This document shows positions 28,404-37,365 of a stretch of 64,000 bases of DNA, piece by piece. The stretch's first letter is position 1, and each line of letters begins with the position of its first letter. The notes beneath the pieces are model-generated. The model was not told the origin of the DNA. It made no database searches and was given only the letters and a program-made list of their open reading frames with translations. The translations under genes were made by a program, and so were the position numbers. This stretch comes from CAVSRC01 sp963798195 (GTDB taxonomy: Bacteria > Pseudomonadota > Alphaproteobacteria > Rhizobiales > Kaistiaceae): contig CAWCSF010000006.1 of NCBI GenBank assembly GCA_963798195.1, forward strand, positions 310,001 to 374,000. Reading direction: 5' to 3'.

Positions 28404-29511
28404 CTACCCCAGCAGCCGTCCCACCACCTTCGCGGTGTAATCCACCATCGGCACGATGCGCGCGTAGTTGAGACGCGTCGGGCCGATGACGCCGAGCACG
28501 CCGACGACGCGCTGCTCGCTGTCGCGATAGGGCGAGACGACCAGCGAGGAGCCGGAGAGCGAGAACAGCCGGTTCTCCGAGCCGATGAAGATGCGCACGC
28601 CCTCGCCGCTCTCGGCGCCGCTGAGCAGGCGGACGAGCTCGCGCTGGGTTTCGAGATCGTCGAAGAGCAGGCGGATGCGTTCGAGGTCGCTCGGCGGCGG
28701 TCACGTCCTCCAGCAGGTTGGCGCGGCCGCGCACGATCAGCGTGTCCGGCCGCCCGGTGCCGGCGTCGGCCCATGAGGCGAGGCCGGCGGTGACGAGATG
28801 CTCGGTCAGCTTGTCGAGCTCGGCGCGCACTTCCTTCTGCCGCTTCTCCAGTTCGACGCGCGCCTCGGACAGCGAGCGGCCGCGGAGATGGGCGTTGAGG
28901 TAGTTCGCCGCCTCGATCAGGCTGGAGGGCGTCGTGCCCGGGTCGAGGTCGACCAGCCGGTTCTCGACCGAGCCGTCCTCGCCGACCAGCACCACCAGCG
29001 CGCGGCCGGGCTCCAGGCGGATGAACTCGACGTGCTTGAGGCGGAGGTCGATCTTGCCGGCGAGCACGACGCCGGCGCCGCGCGACAGGCCGGAGAGCGC
29101 CTGGCTCGCCTCGTTGAGCACGCTCTCGGCCGTGCGCCCCGGCGTCGCCGCCTTCACCTGCGCCTCGATCTGGCGGCGCTCGTCGGCGGAGAGATCGCCG
29201 ATCTCGAGCAGCGCATCGACGAAGAAGCGCAGGCCGAACTCGGTCGGCAGGCGACCGGCCGAGGTGTGCGGCGCGTGGATGAGGCCGAGCTGTTCGAGAT
29301 CGGCCATGACGTTGCGCACCGACGCCGGCGACAGCGCCATCGGCAGAACGCGGGCGAGATTGCGCGACCCGACCGGTTCGCCGGTCTCCAGGTAGGAGTC
29401 GACGATATGGCGGAATATCTCGCGCGAGCGCCGGTCGAGGCCCTGCAGGGCCGAGGCGCGCGATTCGCTGCCCGAGGCGGGCGAGGGGGTCTGGGAGTCG
29501 ATCTTGCTCAT
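28404..29511 (-). CDS. hrcA: Heat-inducible transcription repressor HrcA (one +1 frameshift)
   Basis: Repressor that normally binds CIRCE elements upstream of groESL or dnaK operons. The N-terminal winged helix (LDRRSREIFRHIVDSYLETGEPVGSR, LSPASVRNVMADLEQLGLI, PHTSAGRLPTEFGLRFFVD) is intact. A single extra base near 28693, after the second Ala of VTAA, shifts the frame; the continuation SDLERIRLLF to VVGRLLG gives 368 residues, the family length. It is divergent from rph, the conserved order. I looked for a CIRCE sequence in the 90-nt hrcA/rph gap and saw none. Confidence 0.92.
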
Positions 29512-29601
29512 GGGCTTTATCCGGACCCATTAAGTGTCGGTTTTTACCGCGTATTCAAGCGGGGCTTTACGGCAAGCGGGGCGCATGCCTAAGAAGCCGC
29601 C

Positions 29602-30339
29602 ATGAACACCATGACACCGGCCGCGTCGCGGCCCTCCAAGCGCGGCGCAACCGACATGCGGCCGGTCAGCCTCGAACGCGGCGTTGCCCGCCATGCCGAG
29701 GGGTCCTGCCTCGTCCGATTCGGCGATACCCACGTGCTGTGCACGGCCTCACTCGACGAAAAGGTGCCGCCGTGGCTGCGCGGCGCCGGCAAGGGCTGGG
29801 TCACCGCCGAATACGGCATGCTGCCCCGCGCCACCCATGAACGCATGCGCCGCGAGGCCTCGGCCGGCAAGCAGTCGGGCCGCACGCTGGAGATCCAGCG
29901 CCTGATCGGCCGGTCGCTGCGCGCCGTGGTCGACCTGCCGGCGCTGGGCGAACGCCAGATCATGGTCGATTGCGACGTCATCCAGGCCGATGGCGGCACG
30001 CGCACCGCGTCGATCACCGGCGCCTGGGTTGCGCTCCGCGATTGCATCGAGTGGATGCGCGCCCGCGACATGGTGACCAAGCCGGTGCTCGCCGATCACG
30101 TCGCCGCCGTCTCCGCCGGCATCTTCCGCGGCACGCCGGTGCTCGACCTCGAATATGTCGAGGACAGCGAGGCCGATACCGACGCCAATTTCGTCATGAC
30201 CGGCTCCGGCGGCTTCGTCGAGATCCAGTCGACCGCCGAGGGCAAGCCCTTCACCGACGACGAGTTCGAGGCGCTGAAGGGGCTGGCGCGGACCGGCATC
30301 GCGCACCTGATCGAGCTGCAGAAGCTCGCGATCCTTTGA
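29602..30339 (+). CDS. rph: Ribonuclease PH
   Basis: Phosphorolytic 3'-5' exoribonuclease acting on tRNA 3' ends. The 245-residue product shows MRPVSLERGVARHAEGSCLV, the LPRATHERMRRE segment, SGRTLEIQRLIGRSLRAVVDL and DCDVIQADGGTRTASITGA, all conserved in the PNPase-like fold. The phosphate-binding Arg residues are in place. Divergent from hrcA and 8 nt upstream of rdgB, as in most Hyphomicrobiales. Confidence 0.97.
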   Translation: MNTMTPAASRPSKRGATDMRPVSLERGVARHAEGSCLVRFGDTHVLCTASLDEKVPPWLRGAGKGWVTAEYGMLPRATHERMRREASAGKQSGRTLEIQRLIGRSLRAVVDLPALGERQIMVDCDVIQADGGTRTASITGAWVALRDCIEWMRARDMVTKPVLADHVAAVSAGIFRGTPVLDLEYVEDSEADTDANFVMTGSGGFVEIQSTAEGKPFTDDEFEALKGLARTGIAHLIELQKLAIL

Positions 30340-30347
30340 GGCATCAG

Positions 30348-30968
30348 GTGGCGGCAGGCGCGCTCAAGCCGGGCGACACGCTGGTGGTCGCCACCCACAA
30401 TCCCGGCAAGATCCGCGAGATCGAGGCGCTGGTCGGCCCGCATGGGCTGAGCGTCACGACCGTCGGCGCGCTCGGCCTGCCCGAGCCGGAGGAGACCGGC
30501 ACCACGTTCGAGGAGAACGCCACGATCAAGGCGGTCGCCGCGGCGGAAGCCTCGGGCCATCCGTCGCTCGCCGACGATTCCGGCGTCTGCGTCGATGCGC
30601 TGGGCGGCGATCCCGGCGTCTACTCGGCCGACTGGGCGGGACCGGGCAAGGATTTCGCCCCCGCCATGCAGCGCGTCGAGGATGGGCTGAAAGCTGCCGG
30701 CGCCGATACGCCCGAGAAACGCACCGCGCGCTTCGTCTCGGTGCTGTGCCTCGCCTGGCCGGGCGGCGGCACGGAGTATTATCGCGGCGAGGTCACCGGC
30801 CGCATGGTCTGGCCGCCGCGCGGGAACAACGGCTTCGGCTACGACCCGATGTTCGTGCCCGACGGCTTCGACAAGACCTATGGCGAGCTGACATCGGCCG
30901 AGAAGCACGGCATGTCGCACCGCGCCCGCGCCTTTGCCGCCTTCGCCAAAGCGAGGCTCGCGCCATGA
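30348..30968 (+). CDS. rdgB: XTP/dITP diphosphatase (RdgB/HAM1)
   Basis: House-cleaning nucleoside triphosphate pyrophosphatase for ITP and XTP. The 206-residue product has LVVATHNPGKIREIEALV (substrate loop), TFEENATIKAVAAAEASG, LADDSGVCVDALGG with the catalytic Asp, and GNNGFGYDPMFVPDG. GTG 30348 begins 8 nt after rph; upstream open frame belongs to the rph shadow. The stop overlaps the hemW ATG (ATGA). Confidence 0.95.
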   Translation: MAAGALKPGDTLVVATHNPGKIREIEALVGPHGLSVTTVGALGLPEPEETGTTFEENATIKAVAAAEASGHPSLADDSGVCVDALGGDPGVYSADWAGPGKDFAPAMQRVEDGLKAAGADTPEKRTARFVSVLCLAWPGGGTEYYRGEVTGRMVWPPRGNNGFGYDPMFVPDGFDKTYGELTSAEKHGMSHRARAFAAFAKARLAP

Positions 30969-32137
30969 ACGCGCCGCCGACGGTCCTGCCGCGCGAGCCG
31001 GCGTTCGGCGTCTATGTGCATTGGCCCTTCTGCGCGGCCAAGTGCCCCTATTGCGACTTCAACAGCCACGTCCGCCACCAGCCGCCGGACCAGAAGCGCT
31101 TCGCCGCCGCTTTCGCGCGCGAGATCGAAACGCTCGCCGGCAAGGCGCCGGGACGCACCGTGACCAGCATCTTCCTTGGCGGCGGCACGCCCTCGCTGAT
31201 GGAGCCGGCGACGGTCGCCACGATCCTCGACACGGTCGCCAGGCACTGGACGGTCGCGCCGGATGTCGAGGTGACGCTGGAGGCCAACCCGTCGAGCGTC
31301 GAGGCGGAACGCTTCCGCGGCTACCGCGCGGCCGGCGTCAACCGGCTGTCGCTCGGCGTGCAGGCGCTGAACGACGTCGACCTGAAGTTCCTCGGCCGGC
31401 TGCACAATGTCGAGCAGGCGCTGGCGGCGATCGAGATCGCGCGGGCGACCTTTCCGCGCCTCTCCTTCGATCTCATCTATGCCCGCCCCGGCCAGACGCC
31501 GGAGCTCTGGGCGATGGAACTGCGCGAGGCGCTGGCGCGCGCCGCCGACCACCTGTCGCTCTACCAGCTCACCATCGAGCCGGGCACGCCGTTCTTCGCG
31601 CTGCACGAGGCGGGCAAGCTGAAGGTGCCGGACGACGACCTGGCGGCCGATCTCTACGCGATGACGCAGGACGTGTGCGATGCCGCCGGCCTGCCGGCCT
31701 ACGAGATTTCCAACCACGCCATTCCCGGCGCCGAGAGCCGGCACAACCTCGTCTACTGGCGCTACGACGAATATGCCGGCATCGGGCCGGGCGCCCACGG
31801 GCGGCTCAAGATCGACGGCGTGCGCCATGCGATGGCCGACGAGCGCGCGCCGGAGGTCTGGCTGGACAAGGTCGAGGCCTGGGGCGACGGGCTGGTGGTC
31901 GATGACCTGCTGACCACCGAGGAAGAGGGCGACGAGATGCTCCTCATGGGACTCCGCCTCGCCGAGGGCATCGATCTGGATCGCTACCAGCGGATCGCCG
32001 GCCGCACCCTCGATCCGGCGCGCCTCGCCGATCTGCTCGCCAATGGCATGGTCGAGCACGCCGCGGGCGACCGCCTGCGCGCCACGCGCGCCGGCTCGTT
32101 CGTGCTGGATGCGGTGGTGGCCGACCTCGCCGCCTGA
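30965..32137 (+). CDS. hemW: Radical SAM protein HemW (haem chaperone)
   Basis: HemN-like radical SAM protein now regarded as a haem chaperone rather than a coproporphyrinogen dehydrogenase. The 390-residue product has the cluster motif CAAKCPYC (C-x3-C-x2-C) soon after YVHWPF, then IFLGGGTPSLM, EANPSS and RLSLGVQAL. It lacks the N-terminal extension of HemN. ATG 30965 overlaps rdgB. Last gene of the rph-rdgB-hemW operon. Confidence 0.94.
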   Translation: MNAPPTVLPREPAFGVYVHWPFCAAKCPYCDFNSHVRHQPPDQKRFAAAFAREIETLAGKAPGRTVTSIFLGGGTPSLMEPATVATILDTVARHWTVAPDVEVTLEANPSSVEAERFRGYRAAGVNRLSLGVQALNDVDLKFLGRLHNVEQALAAIEIARATFPRLSFDLIYARPGQTPELWAMELREALARAADHLSLYQLTIEPGTPFFALHEAGKLKVPDDDLAADLYAMTQDVCDAAGLPAYEISNHAIPGAESRHNLVYWRYDEYAGIGPGAHGRLKIDGVRHAMADERAPEVWLDKVEAWGDGLVVDDLLTTEEEGDEMLLMGLRLAEGIDLDRYQRIAGRTLDPARLADLLANGMVEHAAGDRLRATRAGSFVLDAVVADLAA

Positions 32138-32256
32138 ATAGCGCAGCGCGACGGCCTGCCGGTACCCGATCTTCTGCTCTATTGCGAGGGCGACCCCTTC
32201 TAATTACGCTGAGCTCAATCGGCAAGCATTGGGAGATCGACCGAAGGAGGAACGCG

Positions 32257-32889
32257 ATGTACGAGCCGACCGACGTGGTTACCGACGAGGCTCAGATTCG
32301 CGCTGTCGTTCCGGGCATTTTTCCCTCGCAGATGAACAAGGTTATCGACCATATCGACGAGCTCTGTCGCGTATGGATCGAGCGCTCCCCATTCCTGGCA
32401 ATGAGTACGGTCAGCGCAGAGGGGCGCGTCGATGTTTCGCCGAAGGGAGATCCGGCGGGCTTCGTCAAGGTGATCGATCCACACACCCTCGCCATCCCGG
32501 ATCGTCCGGGCAATCACCGCTACGATAGCTTCCTGAACATCCTCAACACAGGCCGGGTGGGCCTGTGCTTCTTCGTTCCAAATCGCAATGAGGTGGTGCG
32601 CGTGAACGGCTCGGCCCGGATCGTTCGCGACCAAGAGCTGCGCGAGCGCATGGCGGTCTCGGGCCGCGTTCCGGAGTTCGCCGTTCTGGTAAGGGTTGAG
32701 GAGGCGTTCTACCACTGCGGCAAGGCCGTGATCCGCTCGAAGCTCTGGTCACCCCAGGAAGCGCTCCCGGTCGCTGGCCTCCCTAGCTACGGCGCGGCCG
32801 TCAAAGCCCATGCGCAGGACGCGCGTCCGCTGGATGAGATGGAGCGGAACATGCGAAGCAATGAGGAACGGCGTCTCTACGACGAATAG
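32257..32889 (+). CDS. Pyridoxamine 5'-phosphate oxidase-family flavin protein
   Basis: A 210-residue split-barrel FMN-binding protein of the MSMEG_1061-like PPOX group. Landmarks are SPFLAMSTVSAEGRVDVSPKGDPAGF, LAIPDRPGNHRYDSFLNIL and GLCFFVPNRNEVVRVNGSARI. ATG 32257 has AAGGAGG 7-13 nt upstream; an open frame continues to 32182 without support. Substrate unknown. It stands alone between hemW and a convergent lipoprotein gene; the gap 32138-32256 shows no gene. Confidence 0.87.
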   Translation: MYEPTDVVTDEAQIRAVVPGIFPSQMNKVIDHIDELCRVWIERSPFLAMSTVSAEGRVDVSPKGDPAGFVKVIDPHTLAIPDRPGNHRYDSFLNILNTGRVGLCFFVPNRNEVVRVNGSARIVRDQELRERMAVSGRVPEFAVLVRVEEAFYHCGKAVIRSKLWSPQEALPVAGLPSYGAAVKAHAQDARPLDEMERNMRSNEERRLYDE

Positions 32890-32952
32890 GCAGGGCCCCG
32901 GAGGACCGAAGAGAACGGGCGAGGCGCTGTGTCGCCCGGCCCGCTTGAACGT

Positions 32953-34230
32953 CTAGGTTCCGGGCGCCTTGACGAAGGTCTTGGGCGCCGGATCGACGAT
33001 CACCGCCCGGCCCTTGTCGATCTGGTAAACGGCCAGCCCGCGCTGGTTCAGCCCGTTCGGCAGGAAGCGGAACGCGCCGTCGAGGCCGATATAGCCGCTC
33101 GGATTGGTCAGCGTTTCCGGCGCGAAGCGGCGGTCGCCGAAGCGGCCGGAGAGGCCGGCGGCAAGGCTGGTGGCGTCATAGGCGAGCGTCGCGGTGCGGT
33201 TCGGCTCCGCGCCGAAGGCGGCCTGATAGCGCTTGGCGAAGCTGGCGAAGCCGGAATTATCCGGCGCCGGATAGAACGCGCCGTTCAGCGCCGACTCGCG
33301 GGCGATGCGCGCATCGTCCCACTGGCCGCTGCCGAGATAGGTGATCTTGGAGGAATCGACGCCGTTGGCGGAGAGGATCTGCGCCAGGAACGGCGCGGCG
33401 TCGCCGGCATCGGGAATGAACACGGTGTCGATGGTTCCGGATTTCACCAGACCGGCGACGGCGGTCGCTTTGGTCTGCATCGCGGTCTTGTCGAGTTCGT
33501 AACGCTCCACCGCCATCACCCGGCCGCGCGCATTGGCGACCGCGCGCTGGAGCGCGGCTTCGACGATGGTGCCGTAGGCATTGTTGGGGAGAAGCGCAGC
33601 GTAGGAGCGTTTGCCGCGCGACGCCGCATAGCCGACGATGCGGTCGACGTCGCTCTGCGGCAGGAAGCTCAGCAGGTAGACGCCGGCGGATGCGGTCGTC
33701 GTGTCGGTGGAGAAGGCGACGACCGGAACGCGCGAGGGCTTGGCGACCTGCGCCACGGCGGTCACCGACTGCGCGAAGAGCGGCCCGATGATCAGCTGGG
33801 CGCCCTGCGCGATCGCCGCGCTCGCCGCCGCCCGCGCGCCGTCCGGCGTGCCGCGGTCGTCCTTGACGAGAAGCTGGATGTCGGCCGTCTGGAAATCGCG
33901 GATGGCGAGGTCGGCGGCGTTCTTCAGGCTGAGGGCGATCTGGCCGGCATTGCCGGTTGCCGAAAGCGGCAGGAGGAGCCCGACCTTGACCGAGCCCGTG
34001 CCGATCACCTCGCCGGATACCGGCACCGTGCCGCCACCGCCGCCGAAATCGCCGCCACCGAATCCGCCGCCGCCACCGGTGCAGGCGGCGAGAAGCAGCA
34101 GACCGCTGAGGGCGAGGGCGTTGCGGACCGCCCCAAAACCAGAGCGCAGAAAATTCCGGCGGGCCAAGAAACTCTCCCTTGCTCGCCTCGGAAACGGTAA
34201 AAACCGCCAAATCATAGGGATATACGGCAT
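32953..34230 (-). CDS. LpoA-like penicillin-binding protein activator (periplasmic lipoprotein)
   Basis: A 425-residue lipoprotein with the Leu-rich signal ending in the lipobox LAAC (Cys50 from the first Met; a later Met7 start is possible). Cys50 is followed by a very Gly-rich linker, then a type I periplasmic-binding fold: VGLLLPLSATGNAGQIALSLKNAADLAI, DDRGTPDGARAAASAAIAQGAQLIIGPLFAQ and PVVAFSTDT. Such proteins are annotated as penicillin-binding-protein activators or branched-chain-amino-acid-like binding proteins. Divergent from rsmI, the usual LpoA-rsmI arrangement. Confidence 0.86.
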   Translation of the reverse strand: MPYIPMIWRFLPFPRRARESFLARRNFLRSGFGAVRNALALSGLLLLAACTGGGGGFGGGDFGGGGGTVPVSGEVIGTGSVKVGLLLPLSATGNAGQIALSLKNAADLAIRDFQTADIQLLVKDDRGTPDGARAAASAAIAQGAQLIIGPLFAQSVTAVAQVAKPSRVPVVAFSTDTTTASAGVYLLSFLPQSDVDRIVGYAASRGKRSYAALLPNNAYGTIVEAALQRAVANARGRVMAVERYELDKTAMQTKATAVAGLVKSGTIDTVFIPDAGDAAPFLAQILSANGVDSSKITYLGSGQWDDARIARESALNGAFYPAPDNSGFASFAKRYQAAFGAEPNRTATLAYDATSLAAGLSGRFGDRRFAPETLTNPSGYIGLDGAFRFLPNGLNQRGLAVYQIDKGRAVIVDPAPKTFVKAPGT

Positions 34231-34299
34231 GGTGTCAAAATATCATGAATTGCGGCCGAAGGGTTATGCATCACGAATTCTGCCAATGGAAAGGGTCTG

Positions 34300-35219
34300 A
34301 TGCGCAGCGCGGATAGCGAAGACATCGCGGCTGGCCGGTTTTTCACGGTCGACGGGCATCGGATAGCGGCGCGGGCGCTCGACCCGGGGCTCTATATCGT
34401 TGCGACGCCGATCGGTCAATCTTGGCGATATTTCGCTCCGCGCCCTCGCCACGCTGGCGGCGGCCGATCTGGTCGCCTGCGAGGATACACGGGTCACGGC
34501 CTTCCTGCTGCGTCACTACGGCATCGAATCGCCGCTGCTCGCCTATCACGACCACAATGCCGCGAAGCAGCGGCCGAAGCTTCTGGCGGCGCTGGCCGAG
34601 GGCAAGGCGGTGGCGCTGGTCAGCGATGCCGGTACGCCGCTGATCTCCGATCCCGGCTACAAGCTGGTCGCGGAAGCCCGCGCCGCCGGACATGCGGTGG
34701 TTCCGATCCCCGGCGCCTCGGCGCTGCTCGCCGGCCTCGTCGCCGCCGGCCTGCCGACCGACACGTTCCTCTTCGCCGGCTTCCTGCCGCCGAAGGCGGG
34801 CGCGCGCCAGACACGCCTCGGCGAACTCGCCCGGCGTGCCGGCGACGCTGGTCTTCTACGAGAGCGGCCCGCGGCTCGCCGCGTCGCTTGCCGACATGGC
34901 CGAGGTGCTGGGCGATCGCGAGGGCGTCGTCGCCCGCGAGCTGACCAAGACATTCGAGACGGTGCGCGGCGGCACGCTCGCCGGCCTGGCTGCGACCTAC
35001 GAGACAGAAGGCCCGCCCAAGGGCGAGATCGTCGTGCTGGTCGCTCCGCCGGGCGCCGACGCGCCCTCCGCCGAGGATGCCGAGAAGCTGCTGGCGACGC
35101 TGCTCGCGACCAAACCGCTGAGCGAGGCGGTGACCGAGGCGGCGTCGCTGACCGGCCTGAAGCGGCGCGACCTCTACAAGCGCGCGCTGGCGCTGAAGGA
35201 TGGCGATGGCGACCGGTGA
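34300..35219 (+). CDS. rsmI: 16S rRNA (cytidine1402-2'-O)-methyltransferase RsmI (two +1 frameshifts)
   Basis: Tetrapyrrole-methylase-fold enzyme methylating C1402 of 16S rRNA. Segments in order are GLYIVATPIG, then NLGDISLRALATLAAADLVACEDTR, LVSDAGTPLISDPGYKLV, VPIPGASALLAGLVAAGLP, FAGFLPPK, and VPATLVFYESGPRL. Extra single bases sit at 34417 (between Gly and Asn of TPIG-NLGD) and about 34829-34832. Without them the gene has 305 residues, typical for RsmI. The 3' end overlaps the yraN start. Breaking of this core gene by two shifts in such conserved motifs points to sequence errors. Confidence 0.92.
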
Positions 35220-35590
35220 ACGCGCCGGCCGTCAGATTGCCGAGCGCCGCGGCCGCCGGGCCGAGACGCTGGCCGCCTGGTTCCTGCGGCTCAAGGGCTA
35301 CCGCATCCTCGCCGCGCCGCTACCGCACGCCGGTCGGCGAGATCGACCTGATCGCGCGCCGCGGCCGGCTGGTCGCCTTCGTCGAGGTCAAGCAGCGCCC
35401 GTCCGACGCCGAAGCGGCGGAGGCGGTGACGCCGACGGGCCGGCAGCGCATCGCCCGCGCCGCCGAGGCCTGGCTCGCCGCCCATCCCGCCGCCGCCGAC
35501 CTCGACCTCCGCTTCGACGTGGTCGTCTGCGTGCCCGGCCGGCTGCCGCGCCACCTGCCGGCGGCGTTCGACGGCGCCGGCCGTGCGTGA
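35200..35590 (+). CDS. YraN/UPF0102 family nuclease-like protein (one +1 frameshift)
   Basis: UPF0102 (YraN) protein with a predicted restriction-endonuclease-like fold, usually found just downstream of rsmI. AGRQIAERRGRRAETLAAWFLRLKGYRIL is followed, after an extra C at 35317, by RYRTPVGEIDLIARRGRLVAFVEVKQRP, which contains the E-D-ExK catalytic pattern. ATG 35200 or 35206 are both possible; corrected length is 127-129 residues, as expected. The gene overlaps rsmI by 14-20 nt. Cellular role in this family remains unclear. Confidence 0.9.
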
Positions 35591-35629
35591 TATCTGACGC
35601 CGCCCCGAGACGGCCCGCAGGTGAACCGC

Positions 35630-36579
35630 ATGCCGCTCAAAGTCGCCGTCCAGATGGACCACATCGCCCGCATCACGATCCGCGGCGATTCGACCTTCGC
35701 GCTGATGCTGGAGGGCCAGAAGCGCGGCCACGCGCTGCTACCACTACACGCCGGACCGGCTCGCCATGCGCGACGGCCGCGTCCGGCGCCACCGTCGAGC
35801 CGGTGACGGTGCGCGACACCGAGGGCGACCACTTCACCCTCGGCAAGCCGGAGCCGGTCGATCTTTCGACCTTCGACGTGGTGCTGCTGCGCCAGGACCC
35901 GCCCTTCGACATGGCCTACATCACCACCACGCATCTGCTCGAGCGCATCCACCCGAAGACGCTGGTGGTCAACGATCCGGCGAGCGTGCGCAACGCGCCG
36001 GAGAAGCTCTTCGTCACCGAATTCCCCGACGCTCACCCCGCCGACGCTGATCACCCGCGACCGCGCCGCGCATCGCCGCCTTCCGCAAGGAGCACGGCGA
36101 CATCATCGTCAAGCCGCTCTACGGCAATGGCGGCGCCGGCGTCTTCCGCATCACCGGCGGCGACGAGAACCTCGTCGCGCTGCTCGAAATGTTCGAGGGC
36201 GCCTTCCGCGAGCCCTTCGTCGTGCAGCGCTACCTGCCCGACGTGCGCAAGGGCGACAAGCGCATCATCCTCGTCGACGGCGAACCGGTCGGCATCATCA
36301 ACCGCGTGCCGGCGGTCGGCGAGGCGCGCTCCAACATGCATGTCGGCGGCCGCGCCGAAGCCGTCCGAGATGACGGCGCGCGACCGCGAAATCTGCGCCG
36401 CCATCGGCCCGACGCTGAAGGAGCGCGGCCTGATCTTCGTCGGCATCGACGTGATCGGCGACTACCTCACCGAGATCAACGTCACCTCGCCGACCGGCAT
36501 CCGCGAGGTGAAGCGCTTCGGCGGCGCCGACATCGCCGCGCTGATCTGGGACGCGATCGAGAAGCGGCGAGAGGGCTGA
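35630..36579 (+). CDS. gshB: Glutathione synthetase (five +1 frameshifts)
   Basis: ATP-grasp ligase joining gamma-glutamylcysteine and glycine. Segments are VAVQMDHIARITIRGDSTFALML, YHYTPDRLAMRDG, LLRQDPPFDMAYITTTHLLE, PPTLITRDR, DIIVKPLYGNGGAGVFRI, FVVQRYLPDVRKGDKRIILVDG, and GIDVIGDYLTEINVTSPTGI. Extra bases are at about 35738, 35787, 36028-36031, 36068 and 36360. Removing five from 950 nt gives 945 nt, 314 residues plus stop, the normal GshB length. ATG 35630 gives the standard N-terminus. The TGA overlaps the next ATG. I regard the gene as intact in the organism. Confidence 0.92.
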
Positions 36580-37285
36580 TGGCGGCAGGCCTGACCACCA
36601 TCGGCTTCGATGCCGACGACACGCTCTGGCAGAACGAGCACTTCTACAGGCTGACCGAGTCGCGCTTCGCCACGCTGCTCGCCGGCCACGCCGACGCCGG
36701 GCGAACTGTCGAAGCGTCTGCTTGCAGACCGAGCGGCGGAACCTCCAGCACTACGGCTTCGGCATCAAGGGCTTCACCCTGTCGATGATCGAGACCGCCA
36801 TCGAGATGACCGCATGGCGAAGTTCCGGCGTCGGTGATCGGCGAGATCCTCGAGGCCGGTCGCGACATGCTCGAGCCACCCGGTCGAGACGCTGCCCCAT
36901 GTGCGCGAGACGCTGGAAGCGCTGGCCGGCGACTACCGGATGGTGCTGATCACCAAGGGCGACCTCTTCGACCAGGAGCGCAAGCTCGCCGAATCCGGCC
37001 TCGGCGAACTCTTCGATGCCGTCGAGATCGTCAGCGACAAGGAGGCCGGCACCTATCGCGCGCATCTTCGCCGAGCATGGCGATGGGGCGGAGCGCGCGA
37101 TGATGGTCGGCAATTCGCTGAAGTCCGACATCGTCCCGGCGATCGCGGCGGGAAGCTGGGGCGTCTACATCCCCCACGACCTGACCTGGGGCCTGGAGCA
37201 TGCCGAGGAGCCCGTCAAATCGCCGCGCTACCGGCAGCTCGGCCACCTCGGCGAACTGGCCGGGCTGATCGCGGAGATCGGGTAG
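36579..37285 (+). CDS. HAD-family hydrolase (five +1 frameshifts)
   Basis: Haloacid-dehalogenase-type phosphatase, 233 residues once corrected. Motif I is IGFDADDTLWQNE, a cap with TERRNLQHYGFGIKGFTLSMIETAIEMT, motif II VLITKGDLFDQERK, motif III Lys in VEIVSDKEAGTY, and motif IV MMVGNSLKSDIVPAI. Extra bases are at about 36699-36701, 36724, 36812, 36873 and 37060; 707 minus 5 is 702 nt, a whole number of codons. ATG 36579 overlaps the gshB stop (TGATG). Substrate unknown. Confidence 0.88.
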
Positions 37286-37365
37286 CCTGCAACTTGTTCA
37301 TGTAATGTTCTTGACGCACGGTTGTAGCGTGGGGTAGCGTTTGCCTGCGGGTGCAGGTGGGCGCG

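Noticed and set aside
29512..29601. CIRCE element expected between hrcA and rph.
   Set aside because: No TTAGCACTC-N9-GAGTGCTAA-like inverted repeat is present in this 90-nt gap.
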